A stretch of 64,000 nucleotides of DNA from an uncultured Gammaproteobacteria bacterium (GCA_947258975.1 CAMYKK010000008.1:1-64000); one strand, 5' to 3'; counted from the stretch's first letter, positions 17,192 through 27,039 are shown. The notes: generated by a model not told the origin, from the letters alone. Numbers and translations are program-made.

Positions 17192-18895
17192 ATGAGTCGC
17201 GCCAAAATCGCCAGCCATCGCGGGCATCCGGGGGCACGGCGAGGTAAATCCGGGATTGTCCCCAAGGGCCGGCAGGTCGATGCGAACGCGATGACGGCGA
17301 TTCAGCAGCTGCTGGGCGGGCGATCCAGGCAGCGGGACCTGCTCATCGAACATCTGCACCGCATCCAGGATCGCTTCGGTCACCTTTCCGCGCCGCATCT
17401 GGCGGCATTGGCCGAGGAGATGCGGTTAGCGCAGACCGAGGTGTATGAGGTGGCGACTTTCTACGCGCATTTTGATGTGATCAAGGAAGGCGCGGCACCG
17501 CCCCCGCCGCTGACCGTTCGCGTGTGTGACAGTATCGCCTGTGAACTCGCGGGATCGCATGCCCTGCTGAGCGCATTGACAGAACATTGCGGCGCCCAGG
17601 TGCGTGTCGTGGGGGCGCCCTGTATGGGACGCTGCGACACGGCGCCGATCGCCGAGACGGGTCATTATTTTGTCGATCACGCCAGCGTGGCGTCGGTGCT
17701 CGCGGCAGTCCAGGAGCGCCGCACCGATCCCCAAGTGCCGGAATATATCAGCTTTGATCAGTACGTCGGGGACGGGGGTTACACACTGTTGCATGCGTGC
17801 CTGTCCGGTGAACAAGAACCCGACGAGGTGATGGCCGCACTGGAACAGGCGCAATTTCGTGGTTTGGGAGGGGCAGGTTTCCCCACCGGCCGCAAGTGGC
17901 GTATCGTGCGTGGAAAACCGGCGCCGCGTCTGTTGGCGGTGAATGCCGATGAAGGAGAACCGGGCACGTTCAAAGACCGCTACTATTTGGAACATGACCC
18001 GCATCGTTTCATTGAGGGAATGTTGATTGCCATGTGGGCCGTGGACGCCGAGCGATGTTATCTCTATCTGCGCGATGAATATCCGGCAATACGCGAGATT
18101 CTGTTGCAGGAATTGACGCGGGTGGAAAGCGAAGGGCTTGCCAGAAGTGGATCTATAGACTTACGCCGCGGCGCCGGGGCCTATATCTGCGGTGAGGAAT
18201 CCGCGATGATTGAATCGATCGAGGGTAAACGCGGTCTGCCGCGGAATCGACCTCCTTATGTGGCCGAGATCGGACTGTTCAATCGACCGACGCTGGTGAA
18301 CAATGTAGAGACCCTCTACTGGGTGCGCGACATCGTGGAGAAAGGGCCCGCGTGGTTCTCCGCTGCGGGGCGGAACGGACGCAACGGGTGGCGCAGCTTT
18401 TCCGTTTCGGGCCGGGTAAGAGAACCGGGTGTAAAGCTTGCGCCGGCTGGCATTACCGTCCGGGAACTGATCGAAGAATATTGCGGCGGCATGCAGGCTG
18501 GCCACGTTTTCAAGGCTTATTTACCCGGCGGTGCATCAGGCGGCATCCTGCCGGCGTTGCTGGGTGATGTGCCTCTGGACTTCGGGACATTGGAACAATA
18601 CGGGTGTCTGATCGGTTCCGCGGCGATTGTGGTGTTTGGTGACCAGGACAATATGCGCGACGTGGCATTGAATTTGATGCGGTTTTTTCAGCGAGAAAGC
18701 TGTGGACAATGCACGCCCTGCCGGGTAGGGACGGAGAAAGCCGCGCAGTTGATGACGGACCCGCGGTGGGATCGCGCGCTGTTGTCGGACCTGAGTGAGA
18801 CGATGGCGGACGCATCGATCTGCGGGCTGGGGCAAGCCGCGGGTAACCCGATCCAATGTGTGCTCAAATATTTCCCCGAGGATATCGATGGGTAA
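17192..18895 (+). CDS. Formate dehydrogenase diaphorase, FdsG-FdsB fusion (NuoE-NuoF type)
   Basis: One chain of about 567 residues joins a NuoE/FdsG module (about 30-165) to a NuoF/FdsB module (about 185-560). The first has the four cysteines of a [2Fe-2S] thioredoxin-like domain (CDSIAC and PCMGRCD). The second has the NADH/FMN loops GAGGFPTGRKWRI and NADEGEPGTFKDRYYLEHDPHRFIEG, and the [4Fe-4S] motif CGQCTPCRVGTEK. It would pass electrons from formate to NAD+. In FdsGBA systems these are normally two genes. The stop overlaps the fdsA start. ATG 17192 is chosen; GTG 17183 or TTG 17180 are alternatives. Confidence 0.9.
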   Translation: MSRAKIASHRGHPGARRGKSGIVPKGRQVDANAMTAIQQLLGGRSRQRDLLIEHLHRIQDRFGHLSAPHLAALAEEMRLAQTEVYEVATFYAHFDVIKEGAAPPPPLTVRVCDSIACELAGSHALLSALTEHCGAQVRVVGAPCMGRCDTAPIAETGHYFVDHASVASVLAAVQERRTDPQVPEYISFDQYVGDGGYTLLHACLSGEQEPDEVMAALEQAQFRGLGGAGFPTGRKWRIVRGKPAPRLLAVNADEGEPGTFKDRYYLEHDPHRFIEGMLIAMWAVDAERCYLYLRDEYPAIREILLQELTRVESEGLARSGSIDLRRGAGAYICGEESAMIESIEGKRGLPRNRPPYVAEIGLFNRPTLVNNVETLYWVRDIVEKGPAWFSAAGRNGRNGWRSFSVSGRVREPGVKLAPAGITVRELIEEYCGGMQAGHVFKAYLPGGASGGILPALLGDVPLDFGTLEQYGCLIGSAAIVVFGDQDNMRDVALNLMRFFQRESCGQCTPCRVGTEKAAQLMTDPRWDRALLSDLSETMADASICGLGQAAGNPIQCVLKYFPEDIDG

Positions 18896-21656
18896 GCCGC
18901 TGCAGTTCAAGCTCGACGGTCGCGCGATCGATGCCGTGCCCGGCGAGACGATTTGGCAGGCAGCCAAACGCTGCGGTGTTGATATACCCCATCTTTGCTT
19001 TTCTCCGGCCCCCGGTTACCGCGCGGACGGCAACTGTCGGGTATGTATGGTGGAGATCGAAGGTGAGCGGGTGTTGGCGGCTTCATGTTTGCGTAAACCG
19101 ACAGCGGGAATGGAGGTACACACTACCAGCGCGCGCGCCGTCGGTGCACAGAGTATGGTGATGGAGTTGTTGCTGGCGGATCAACCGCCACGTGAAGCCG
19201 CGCACGATAAAGAGTCCCGGCTCTGGCATTGGGCCGAGCGGCTGCGTGTTGACGGAAGCCGGTTTCCGCTTCGCGATGCGCCGGCTGCGGATGCCAGCCA
19301 CCCGGCAATGCACGTTGCTTTGGATGCTTGTATACACTGCAATCTGTGTGTGCGCGCGTGTCGCGAGGTGCAGGTCAATGACGTGATCGGCATGGCGTAC
19401 CGGGGTCATGACGTAAAAATCGTATTTGACTTCGACGATCCCATGGGTGAGAGCACCTGTGTGGCGTGCGGCGAGTGCGTGCAGGCCTGTCCAACGGGGG
19501 CGTTGATGGCGGCCTCTCTGGTTGATGCAAACGGCATTGGCAAGAATGATTTGTTAACGGCGGTGGATAGCATCTGCCCCTACTGCGGGGTCGGCTGCCA
19601 GATCACATATCAGGTCAAAGACAATCAAGTAGCCGCGGTCCAGGGCCGGGCGGGCCCGGCAAACGAGAATCGTCTGTGTGTCAAGGGCCGGTTTGGTTTT
19701 GATTACGTTCAGCACCCGCATCGCCTCACAAAACCGCTGATCCGCCATGATGATGCACTCAAGCACGGTGATCTTGACCTCGACCCGGCGCATCCTTTGA
19801 CCCACTTTCGCGAGGCGAGTTGGGAGGAGGCGTTGCACGCAGCGGCGGAAGGGTTCACGGCGATTCGCGACCGCGACGGTCATCGAGCATTGGCGGGATT
19901 TGGTTCTGCAAAGTGCTCAAATGAAGAGGCGTATCTTTTCCAAAAACTCGTGCGCACCGGATTCGGCACTAATAATGTGGATCACTGTACCCGTCTGTGT
20001 CACGCGTCATCGGTGGCGGCGTTGCTCGAGGGAATCGGTTCCGGCGCGGTCACCGCGCCATTTACCGCCGTCAAGGACGCCGACGTGATAATTGTGATTG
20101 GCGCCAACCCAACAGAAAATCATCCGGTTGCGGCGACCTATTTCAAACAAGCAGCCAAGCGGGGCACTTTGATTGTCATGGATCCAAGAGGGCAGGCGCT
20201 GAGACGGCATGCCAAGCACATGTTGCAGTTCAAGCCCGGCACTGACGTTGCGTTGCTGAACGCGATGCTCAATGTAATCGTTGCAGAGCAACTTTATGAT
20301 CGGGTATACGTCGATGCGCACACGGAGGGTTTCGAAAACCTAAAGCGCCACGTCAAAGACTATACACCTGAATCAATGTCTCACGTATGTGGCATTGAGG
20401 CCGAGACCATCCGTACCGTGGCGCGGACATATGCCCAGGCGGGCGCGGCGATCATATTTTGGGGTATGGGGATCTCGCAGCATATTCATGGCACCGACAA
20501 TGCTCGTTGCTTGATCGCGCTGGCACTGATCACTGGGCATGTGGGTCGGCCCGGAACCGGGCTCCATCCACTCCGTGGTCAAAACAATGTACAAGGCGCC
20601 TCTGACGCTGGTCTGATACCGATGATGTATCCCGACTATCAATCCGTCGAGGTGGCGGATGTCCGCGGTCGCTTCGAAGATTTCTGGGGCAGCGCGCTCG
20701 ATGCGCAACAGGGCTTGACCGTCGTGGAGATCATGACGGCGATCCACGCGGGACAGATCAAGGGAATGTACATCATGGGTGAAAATCCAGCGATGTCAGA
20801 TCCGGATGCAGAACACGCGCGCGAGGCGCTCGCCAAGCTCGATCACCTCGTGGTGCAGGATCTTTTTCTAACCGAAACCGCATTTTTTGCCGACGTGATA
20901 TTGCCGGCGTCTGCGTGGCCGGAAAAAGAAGGCACCGTCACGAACACCAATCGTCAGGTTCAACTAGGAAGGCGCGCGCTGAACACGCCCGGGGACGCGC
21001 GTCAGGACTGGTGGATTATCCAGGAGATGGCAAGACGCATCGGCTGTGATTGGCATTACAGTCATCCACGCGATGTTTTTGCCGAAATGACGAAGGTCAT
21101 GCCGTCCTTCAACAATATCACCTGGGAGCGCTTAGAGGCGGAGAGCGCCGTCACCTATCCATGCAGCGCTCCCGATACACCAGGCGAAGCGATTGTGTTC
21201 GGTGATCGATTTCCTACCGCCAGCGGCCGCGGTAAACTAGTCCCCGCAGCGTTAACCTCACCGGACGAGCTACCGGATGAGGAGTACCCGATGATCTTGA
21301 CGACCGGGCGGCAACTCGAACATTGGCATACTGGTGCGATGACCCGCCGTGCCAGCATCCTGGATGAGATCGAACCGGAGGCGGTTGCCAGTCTGTCACC
21401 CGTCGATTTGCGCCGTCTCGATATCCAACCGGGAGCGCTGGTGAACGTCACTACTAGGCGCGGTATGATCGAACTCAAGGCCAGAGCGGACACAGCCATT
21501 CCGACCGGCATGATATTTATCCCGTTTTGCTATGCCGAAGCGGCGGCCAATGTGCTGACCAATCCTGCGCTCGATCCTTACGGTAAGATTCCTGAGTTCA
21601 AATTTTGCGCGGCCCGTGTAGACACGGCGACGACGGTGTTAACGGCTGAGCGGTAA
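18888..21656 (+). CDS. fdsA: NAD-dependent formate dehydrogenase catalytic subunit (FdsA-like)
   Basis: The ATG at 18888 overlaps the diaphorase stop, giving about 922 residues. In order: an N-terminal [2Fe-2S] domain (CGVDIPHLCF, CRVCMVEIEG), a His-Cys motif, two [4Fe-4S] clusters (CIHCNLCVRACRE and CVACGECVQACPTGAL), a further cluster (CPYCGVGCQ) and the molybdopterin domains. The catalytic pair is Cys371-His372 in HCTRLCHASS, so this is a cysteine enzyme, not a selenocysteine one. It oxidises formate to CO2 in the cytoplasm. No fdsC/fdhD or fdsD genes follow, so maturation factors must lie outside the window. Confidence 0.93.
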   Translation: MGKPLQFKLDGRAIDAVPGETIWQAAKRCGVDIPHLCFSPAPGYRADGNCRVCMVEIEGERVLAASCLRKPTAGMEVHTTSARAVGAQSMVMELLLADQPPREAAHDKESRLWHWAERLRVDGSRFPLRDAPAADASHPAMHVALDACIHCNLCVRACREVQVNDVIGMAYRGHDVKIVFDFDDPMGESTCVACGECVQACPTGALMAASLVDANGIGKNDLLTAVDSICPYCGVGCQITYQVKDNQVAAVQGRAGPANENRLCVKGRFGFDYVQHPHRLTKPLIRHDDALKHGDLDLDPAHPLTHFREASWEEALHAAAEGFTAIRDRDGHRALAGFGSAKCSNEEAYLFQKLVRTGFGTNNVDHCTRLCHASSVAALLEGIGSGAVTAPFTAVKDADVIIVIGANPTENHPVAATYFKQAAKRGTLIVMDPRGQALRRHAKHMLQFKPGTDVALLNAMLNVIVAEQLYDRVYVDAHTEGFENLKRHVKDYTPESMSHVCGIEAETIRTVARTYAQAGAAIIFWGMGISQHIHGTDNARCLIALALITGHVGRPGTGLHPLRGQNNVQGASDAGLIPMMYPDYQSVEVADVRGRFEDFWGSALDAQQGLTVVEIMTAIHAGQIKGMYIMGENPAMSDPDAEHAREALAKLDHLVVQDLFLTETAFFADVILPASAWPEKEGTVTNTNRQVQLGRRALNTPGDARQDWWIIQEMARRIGCDWHYSHPRDVFAEMTKVMPSFNNITWERLEAESAVTYPCSAPDTPGEAIVFGDRFPTASGRGKLVPAALTSPDELPDEEYPMILTTGRQLEHWHTGAMTRRASILDEIEPEAVASLSPVDLRRLDIQPGALVNVTTRRGMIELKARADTAIPTGMIFIPFCYAEAAANVLTNPALDPYGKIPEFKFCAARVDTATTVLTAER

Positions 21657-21878
21657 CTAACCGGAACGACGACGGCGAAATTGCAGTGCGATGGATGAGG
21701 GTCGATGGAAATATCCCGAATATTCCGCCACGGTTGCTGAAAGAGGGGGGCCGCATTGGTTTGGCGTTAAGAGTAACATGACTGCCTGGAACGACACTTT
21801 ATTCCCGGATGTGCGCCTGATCCGATGCCGGCCAGGTCGCGAACGCGATAACTTGCACTTCACTCAACAAAACAGCAG

Positions 21879-21903
21879 GGATCGGAGTTCGTGACTCCGA
21901 TCC
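21879..21903 (+). terminator. Hairpin downstream of the fds genes
   Basis: The stem GGATCGGAGT pairs perfectly with ACTCCGATCC around the loop TCGTG. It is followed only by a weak T tract (GATTTGTG), and it lies 222 bases after the fdsA stop. It may be a weak terminator or simply a repeat-like hairpin. Confidence 0.4.
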
Positions 21904-21917
21904 GATTTGTGATCGCG

Positions 21918-21960
21918 CCAGCGCGGCGCCCAGCCGCCCAGCGCCGTCGCCGTCATCCGC
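21918..21960 (+). repeat. Short intergenic repeat, copy A
   Basis: A 43-base stretch starting CCAGCGCGGCGCCCA and ending GCCGTCATCCGC matches 33 of 43 bases with 32512-32554, also intergenic, by direct comparison. Confidence 0.45.
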
Positions 21961-22008
21961 GATCGGTGGCGGCGTATACGGGTTAATCCGCGACAGCGAA
22001 ACGACAAC

Positions 22009-23019
22009 ATGCAGGCGGTGCTATTAAAGAATTTCGGCGGTCCTGATGTACTTTACCTCGGGGAGACGGAAACACCGACGGCGCAGGCGGGGCAAGTGCT
22101 CATCAGGGTGATGGCTACTTCAGTCAATCGCCCTGACATCGTTCAACGCCAAGGTCATTACCCTGCGCCCCCGGGAGACTCGGAAATTTTGGGACTCGAG
22201 GTTGCCGGCGTTGTGGAGGAGGTCGGTGTCGAAGTCACCCAGTGGCATGCGGGTGACCGGGTCATGGCGCTGGTTGGAGGCGGTGGGTACGCGGAGTTCG
22301 CAGTGGCTCATGCCGCACACGTTATGCCCATCCCCGATTCAATGAGCTTCAATGAGGCGGCGTGTGTCTGCGAGACCTATATCACCGCTTATCTCAACGT
22401 ATTCTTGATCGGCGGGCTGGAAAATGACGGTGCGGTGCTGATACACGGTGGCGGCGGCGGCGTCAACACCGCTGCCGTTCAGCTGTGTCAGGCGTTGACC
22501 CCGGCGGTGAAAATCATGGTGACCGCCTCCCCGCAGAAGATCGAGCGCGTAAAAACACTCGGCGCTGATTTCGTCATTGACTACACTACCCAGAAGTTTG
22601 CCGATGAGGTCAGGAGTTTTACTAACAAGCGGGGCGCCCAGGTGATATTGGATCATATCGGCGCCGCTTATCTTGCTTCCAATATGAAAGCCCTTGCAGT
22701 TGGCGGAACACTGGTGATCATCGGGGTAATGGGCGGAGTAAAGGCTGAGGTGAACCTTGCTTTGATGATGGTGAAGCGGCAAAAGATCGTTGGATCTGTC
22801 CTGAGGTCCCGGACATTGCCGGAGAAGGCGGCCATTATCTCCAAGTTTTCGAACAGCGTTTTACCGCAATTGTCGGCGCGTAAGATTGTGCCATTGATCG
22901 ATAGCGTGTACGGTTTGCATGATGCGGAAGCAGCGCACCGGAAAATGGAGGCGAGCACGCATTTTGGGAAGGTGGTGTTGTCGCTTGCCGGTGAAGCGGA
23001 ACAGCGCTTGAGCGTCTAG
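22009..23019 (+). CDS. NAD(P)H:quinone oxidoreductase-like MDR protein
   Basis: 336 residues of the zinc-free medium-chain dehydrogenase/reductase superfamily, closest in pattern to PIG3-type quinone oxidoreductases: ATSVNRPDIVQRQGHYPAPPG near the N-terminus, the LGLEVAGVVEEVG segment and a Rossmann loop around IHGGGGGVNTAAVQL. The usual zinc-binding cysteines are absent. It stands before the SucC-like gene (9 bases between them), so it is probably co-transcribed with it. Its substrate in this pathway is not known; an enoyl- or acyl-linked reduction would be speculation. Confidence 0.8.
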   Translation: MQAVLLKNFGGPDVLYLGETETPTAQAGQVLIRVMATSVNRPDIVQRQGHYPAPPGDSEILGLEVAGVVEEVGVEVTQWHAGDRVMALVGGGGYAEFAVAHAAHVMPIPDSMSFNEAACVCETYITAYLNVFLIGGLENDGAVLIHGGGGGVNTAAVQLCQALTPAVKIMVTASPQKIERVKTLGADFVIDYTTQKFADEVRSFTNKRGAQVILDHIGAAYLASNMKALAVGGTLVIIGVMGGVKAEVNLALMMVKRQKIVGSVLRSRTLPEKAAIISKFSNSVLPQLSARKIVPLIDSVYGLHDAEAAHRKMEASTHFGKVVLSLAGEAEQRLSV

Positions 23020-23028
23020 GGGAGAACC

Positions 23029-24282
23029 ATGCATATTCATGAGTATCAAGCCAAGCAACTTTTTGCTAAATATGGCATACCCGTACCCGAGGGTGGTGCT
23101 GCTTCTACCGTTGATGACGCGGTACGAATTGCCCGTGACATGGGAGGCGATGCTTGGATGGTCAAGGCACAGATCCACGCAGGCGGGCGCCGCGCCGGTC
23201 ATTTCGAAAATGCGCCCCAGGGGGAAGGCGGTGTGCGCATGGCGAAATCTGTCGCCGATGTCGAAAAGCATGCCGGGCAAATGTTGGGCAATGCGCTCAT
23301 CACGACGCAAACCAGGCCGGCGGGTCGTGAGGTGGATCGTGTTTACGTCGAACGAGCGTGCGACGTTCAAAGTGAACTGTACCTTGGCATGTTGGTTGAC
23401 CGTCACAGCAGCCGGGTGACGTTGATCGCATCGGCAGCAGGGGGTATCAATATCGAATCGATCGCCAAACAACATCCAGAGTCGATCGTGAAACTTGCCG
23501 TCGATCCGCGCGAGGGCTTGGGAGAAGAAGCAGCTCGAAGTGTGGTGTCAGAGTTGGCGCTTGGTGACGAACAAGCGGGCGTTACGGCCCGTCTCATACG
23601 TACCATGTATGAAATGTTTGTCGATTTGGATGCATCGCTCATTGAAATAAATCCGTTGGCGATCACGGCTGCAAACGAGGTAATCGCCTTGGATGCAACG
23701 TTGACATTCGACGACAACGCATTATTCCGGCACCACGACATCCAGGCGCTTCGTGACCGAGCCGAATTGCAGCTAGGAGAACTCGAGGCGGTACAACATG
23801 GGATAAATTACGTGAAGTTGGACGGTAACATCGGTTGTTTGGCGAGCGGCGCCGGAACTGCTCTCGCGACCCTGGACGCGATTCATTTGCTTGGGGGAGA
23901 GCCCGCGAACTTTCTCGATGTGCCGCCGGTGGCCCAGGTAGGGCGGATCAAAGAGGCGTTAAGGCTATTATTGTCAGATCCTGGCGTGGCGAGCATTTTA
24001 GTTAACGTGTTTGGTGGTGGCATCATGCGCTGTGACACCATCGCGGACGCGATCATCATGGCGAATCGTGACACGCCCCTGACGGTGCCGTTGGTCGCCA
24101 GGCTTGCCGGGACGAACGCGACTTTTGCGATCCGCAGGCTCAAGGATGCGGAGCCGGATGTTATTTTTGCCAGCGATCTGGCAGATGCCGCGGACAAAGC
24201 AGTGCAGGCGGCGAAACAGACCAAAGAGATTCAACGCCGTTCATGGTGGCAGCGGGTGCGCGGGGTAAGTGGCGAAACGTGA
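23029..24282 (+). CDS. SucC-like acyl-CoA ligase beta subunit
   Basis: 417 residues: an ATP-grasp domain (1-240) and a CoA-ligase domain, as in succinyl-CoA synthetase beta or malate thiokinase MtkA. It starts with the family MHIHEYQAKQLFAKYGIPVP and keeps SLIEINPLAI. The active-site loop is unusual: where SucC and MtkA usually have DVGGGA, this has DVPPVA, and the later motif reads FGGGIMRCD with an extra glycine. A C-terminal extension of about 25 residues is present. The gene pairs with the SucD-like gene 31 bases on. No TCA-cycle genes adjoin, so a special substrate (malate, oxalate or another dicarboxylate) is likely. Confidence 0.85.
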   Translation: MHIHEYQAKQLFAKYGIPVPEGGAASTVDDAVRIARDMGGDAWMVKAQIHAGGRRAGHFENAPQGEGGVRMAKSVADVEKHAGQMLGNALITTQTRPAGREVDRVYVERACDVQSELYLGMLVDRHSSRVTLIASAAGGINIESIAKQHPESIVKLAVDPREGLGEEAARSVVSELALGDEQAGVTARLIRTMYEMFVDLDASLIEINPLAITAANEVIALDATLTFDDNALFRHHDIQALRDRAELQLGELEAVQHGINYVKLDGNIGCLASGAGTALATLDAIHLLGGEPANFLDVPPVAQVGRIKEALRLLLSDPGVASILVNVFGGGIMRCDTIADAIIMANRDTPLTVPLVARLAGTNATFAIRRLKDAEPDVIFASDLADAADKAVQAAKQTKEIQRRSWWQRVRGVSGET

Positions 24283-24313
24283 ATGGATGATGTGATTTCG
24301 AGGTAATGACAAA

Positions 24314-25192
24314 ATGTCGGTATTAGTCAACGCAAACACGAAGGTGATCTGCCAAGGTATAACCGGGCAGCAGGGTACATTTTTTACGGAACAGGCGCTC
24401 GCTTCCGGTACCAATATGGTCGCAGGCGTGCGGCCCGGAAAGGGTGGTGCCAGACACCTGGGTTTACCGGTTTTCGACACGGTAAAAGAGGCGGTTACTG
24501 CCACCGGCGCCGATGCCAGCGTGATTTTCGTGCCTCCCGACCATGCCGCACAAGCAATCCATGAATCCATTGACGCCGATATGCCATTGGTTGTGTGTGT
24601 CACCGAACGCATTCCAGTGTTGGACATAGTTGGCATCAAGCGTGCCTTGGAGTCGGCCAACACCAGATTGCTCGGTCCGAATTGTCCCGGAATTATCACC
24701 CCGGGTGAGTGCCGGATCGGCATTATGCCGCAAGAGATCTTCCGCCGCGGCCGGATCGGCATTATCTCCCGTACCGGGACGCTCACGTACGAGGCGGTCG
24801 ACCAAACAAGCAAGGCCAATCTAGGTCAATCCACGTGCATCGGGATCGGCGCCGATCCGCTACAAGGCATGACATTCTGTGACTGCCTGGCGTTGTTCAG
24901 GGACGATGATGAGACCGATGGCGTGATTCTTATTGGTGAGATCGGAGGTGAGGCGGAGGAAGAAGCGGCTGAGTATTTGCGAGCCAATCCGAGCGCTAAG
25001 CCCATCGTCGCCTATGTTGCGGGTCGCTTTGCGCCGCCGGGTCGGCGCATGGGCCATGCGGGCGCGATCATTCAGCATGGAACCGGCGGCGCCGAAGCCA
25101 AGATCGACGCGTTGCGCGCTGCCGGAGTCCATGTTGCCGAGTCACCAGTCACGATCGGAGCCACCATGGCACAAGTATTGGCGCGTGGTTAG
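24314..25192 (+). CDS. SucD-like acyl-CoA ligase alpha subunit
   Basis: 292 residues matching SucD/MtkB. The N-terminal CoA-binding Rossmann domain has [19 protein letters not shown], and the phosphohistidine loop [10 protein letters not shown] places the active histidine at residue 248. It forms a heteromer with the preceding SucC-like product and makes an acyl-CoA with ATP or GTP. The TAG stop is followed by CCCGCAT, the start of the dispersed repeat seen elsewhere. The substrate remains open, as for the beta subunit. Confidence 0.87.
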   Translation: MSVLVNANTKVICQGITGQQGTFFTEQALASGTNMVAGVRPGKGGARHLGLPVFDTVKEAVTATGADASVIFVPPDHAAQAIHESIDADMPLVVCVTERIPVLDIVGIKRALESANTRLLGPNCPGIITPGECRIGIMPQEIFRRGRIGIISRTGTLTYEAVDQTSKANLGQSTCIGIGADPLQGMTFCDCLALFRDDDETDGVILIGEIGGEAEEEAAEYLRANPSAKPIVAYVAGRFAPPGRRMGHAGAIIQHGTGGAEAKIDALRAAGVHVAESPVTIGATMAQVLARG

Positions 25193-25272
25193 CCCGCATA
25201 TTGCGCTTCACTCAACGCATCACTGCGGCTGGGCATCTCGCTCTAGCGCAGCGCAAGTTCCTTCTCCAGCAT

Positions 25273-25301
25273 CCGGGATCCTGGTGAGAAAAGCGGGCTA
25301 G
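25273..25301 (+). repeat. Dispersed repeat, copy 2
   Basis: This copy runs CCGGGATCCTGGTGAGAAAA then GCGGGCTAG. An inverted partial copy (TAGCCCGCAT) begins at the stop codon of the SucD-like gene (25190), so the interval 25190-25301 is bounded by inverted ends, as in REP-type or small non-autonomous elements. Confidence 0.65.
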
Positions 25302-25367
25302 ACTCGCGAAATTTGGTCGTGATCGACACGCAGAGGTAATGAACAGGGTCTGTTTGTGTTGCGCTTA

Positions 25368-25404
25368 TTGCGAGACGCATTCTTTTTGGTATACGATATA
25401 CCAA
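25368..25404 (+). promoter_or_regulatory. tct promoter with perfect GntR-type palindrome
   Basis: The palindrome TTGGTATA-CGA-TATACCAA (25386-25404) has perfect 8-bp arms. It overlaps a plausible -10 box TACGAT (25392-25397) placed 18 bases after TTGCGA. It lies about 110 bases before the TctC-like start. The same dyad precedes gntR and, with one change, fds. Confidence 0.7.
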
Positions 25405-25514
25405 GAAAATAAGATGTAGCGATGCCTGCTGTCGCACCCCGAGTCGGGTGCGGGGCACACATAACCCGGACAGACATACGCCGGGTTACTGACAACACCT
25501 TTAGGAGGAGAACG

Positions 25515-26489
25515 ATGAAGACTCTGTGCAAAACGGCAGTGGTACCTGCCGTCGTAATCGTGGTTGCGTTGGTTTTTTCAGGAATCGCAGTCGCTGGCTG
25601 GGAGCCGAAAAAACCCGTTGATTTCATAATCATGGCGGGTAAGGGCGGTGGCGCGGACAAGATGGCGCGCTTGATGCAAAGTGTGATCGAAAAACACAAA
25701 CTTGCTTCCAAGCCGTTTATTCCGATCAACAAACCCGGGGGTTCCGGTGCGGAGGCGTTGGTTCATCTGAAGCAGAAAACTGGTGACGACCATACGATCA
25801 TGGTCACGTTGAATAGTTTCTACACCACACCGCTGCGTCAGCCTGGGTTGGGGGTCGACGTCATGACATTCGCGCCGATCGGCCGCATGGCTGAAGACAC
25901 GTTCCTGCTGTGGGTGCACAAGGACACAGGCATCATGAACGTCGATGATTTCGTCAAGGCCGCCAAGTCGGCCGGTAACAAATGGATTATGGCGGGGACC
26001 GGTAAGGGTCAAGAGGACCAATTGCTGACCAATTTCCTCAACAAGGCCTATGGCCTGGACATGAAGTACGTACCCTTCAAAGGCGGCGGCCGCGTTGCGA
26101 AGGAACTGGCCGGCAAGCACGCCAATTCAACGGTCAATAACCCATCGGAACAGCTCGGCTTTTATGAAGCCGGGAACACGGTTCCGTTGGCGGCATTTAC
26201 CCAGGATCGGTTGCCATTGTTCGCGAATGCGCCGACGTTTCGCGAGTTGGGCAAGGATTTCGTGTATTTCATGCAGCGCAGCGTGGTCGGCGCGCCGGGT
26301 ATGAGCAAAGAGGCCGAAGAGTACTACCGCAACGTGTTCAAGAAGGTCTTCCAAACGGAGGAATGGCAGGGCTACATGAAAAAGAAGAGCCTGCAGGGTG
26401 AATTCTTGACCGGCAGCGATTTAAAGGCCTATTGGAAGCGGGAGAAGGATATCCACGAGACGATGTTGAAGGATATAGGTGAGATTTAA
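25515..26489 (+). CDS. Tripartite tricarboxylate transporter substrate-binding protein (TctC/Bug family)
   Basis: The ATG at 25515 follows AGGAGGAGAACG; an upstream frame extension to 25422 lacks such a site. The 324-residue product has a signal peptide (KTAVVPAVVIVVALVFSGIAVA, cleavage near residue 27), then the Bug-family fold with PVDFIIMAGKGGGADKMARLMQ and a conserved GTGKGQEDQL loop. It would catch a carboxylate in the periplasm and deliver it to the TctAB proteins encoded next. Given the neighbours, oxalate or a related dicarboxylate is a reasonable guess. Confidence 0.9.
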   Translation: MKTLCKTAVVPAVVIVVALVFSGIAVAGWEPKKPVDFIIMAGKGGGADKMARLMQSVIEKHKLASKPFIPINKPGGSGAEALVHLKQKTGDDHTIMVTLNSFYTTPLRQPGLGVDVMTFAPIGRMAEDTFLLWVHKDTGIMNVDDFVKAAKSAGNKWIMAGTGKGQEDQLLTNFLNKAYGLDMKYVPFKGGGRVAKELAGKHANSTVNNPSEQLGFYEAGNTVPLAAFTQDRLPLFANAPTFRELGKDFVYFMQRSVVGAPGMSKEAEEYYRNVFKKVFQTEEWQGYMKKKSLQGEFLTGSDLKAYWKREKDIHETMLKDIGEI

Positions 26490-26532
26490 GCTCCCGCGGT
26501 ACAAACGCGACGAATAAACAAGGCCGGGCACC

Positions 26533-27030
26533 GTGCGCAAAGCGGAACTAGTGATGGCGGCGGTGATGGGATTGTTTTCGGTCTACTTGATGTGGAAAAG
26601 CGCGGAACTCCCCATCGGCTGGATTCCCGAGGAGGGCCCAGGCGGTGGGGCATTTCCGTTTTGGTTGTCTGCCGGGATGCTGGTTTGCTGCATCTGGATA
26701 ATCGTGCGCTGGTTTGGACGCGCCGGTACGGTGGCGGCGTCCACCGGCCAGTACATGGATTCTGCGACGCTGCGAATGTTTTTGCTGGTGGCCGGTTCGC
26801 TGACGGTGATGATCGGGCTGATCCATATCGTCGGGGTCTATGTCTCCATTCCCCTGTTCATGCTGTTCTACATGCGATACATGGGCGGTCATCGCTGGTT
26901 GCCAACTGGCGTAATTTCCGTGGCGACTCCGGTTGTGGCGTTTTTCTTTTTTGAGATTTCATTGAAAATCACCCTTCCCAAGGGTTTCACCGAGCCGCTT
27001 TTCTATCCCCTGTACGACATCTTTCTCTAG
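26533..27030 (+). CDS. Tripartite tricarboxylate transporter small membrane subunit (TctB)
   Basis: 165 residues with four hydrophobic segments and a conserved early loop (WIPEEGPGGGAFPFWLSAGML) typical of TctB. The start is GTG. It sits between the TctC- and TctA-like genes, with 9 bases to the latter. TctB is the small integral membrane partner of TctA in ion-driven uptake. Confidence 0.88.
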   Translation: MRKAELVMAAVMGLFSVYLMWKSAELPIGWIPEEGPGGGAFPFWLSAGMLVCCIWIIVRWFGRAGTVAASTGQYMDSATLRMFLLVAGSLTVMIGLIHIVGVYVSIPLFMLFYMRYMGGHRWLPTGVISVATPVVAFFFFEISLKITLPKGFTEPLFYPLYDIFL

Positions 27031-27039
27031 CGCCCCGCC

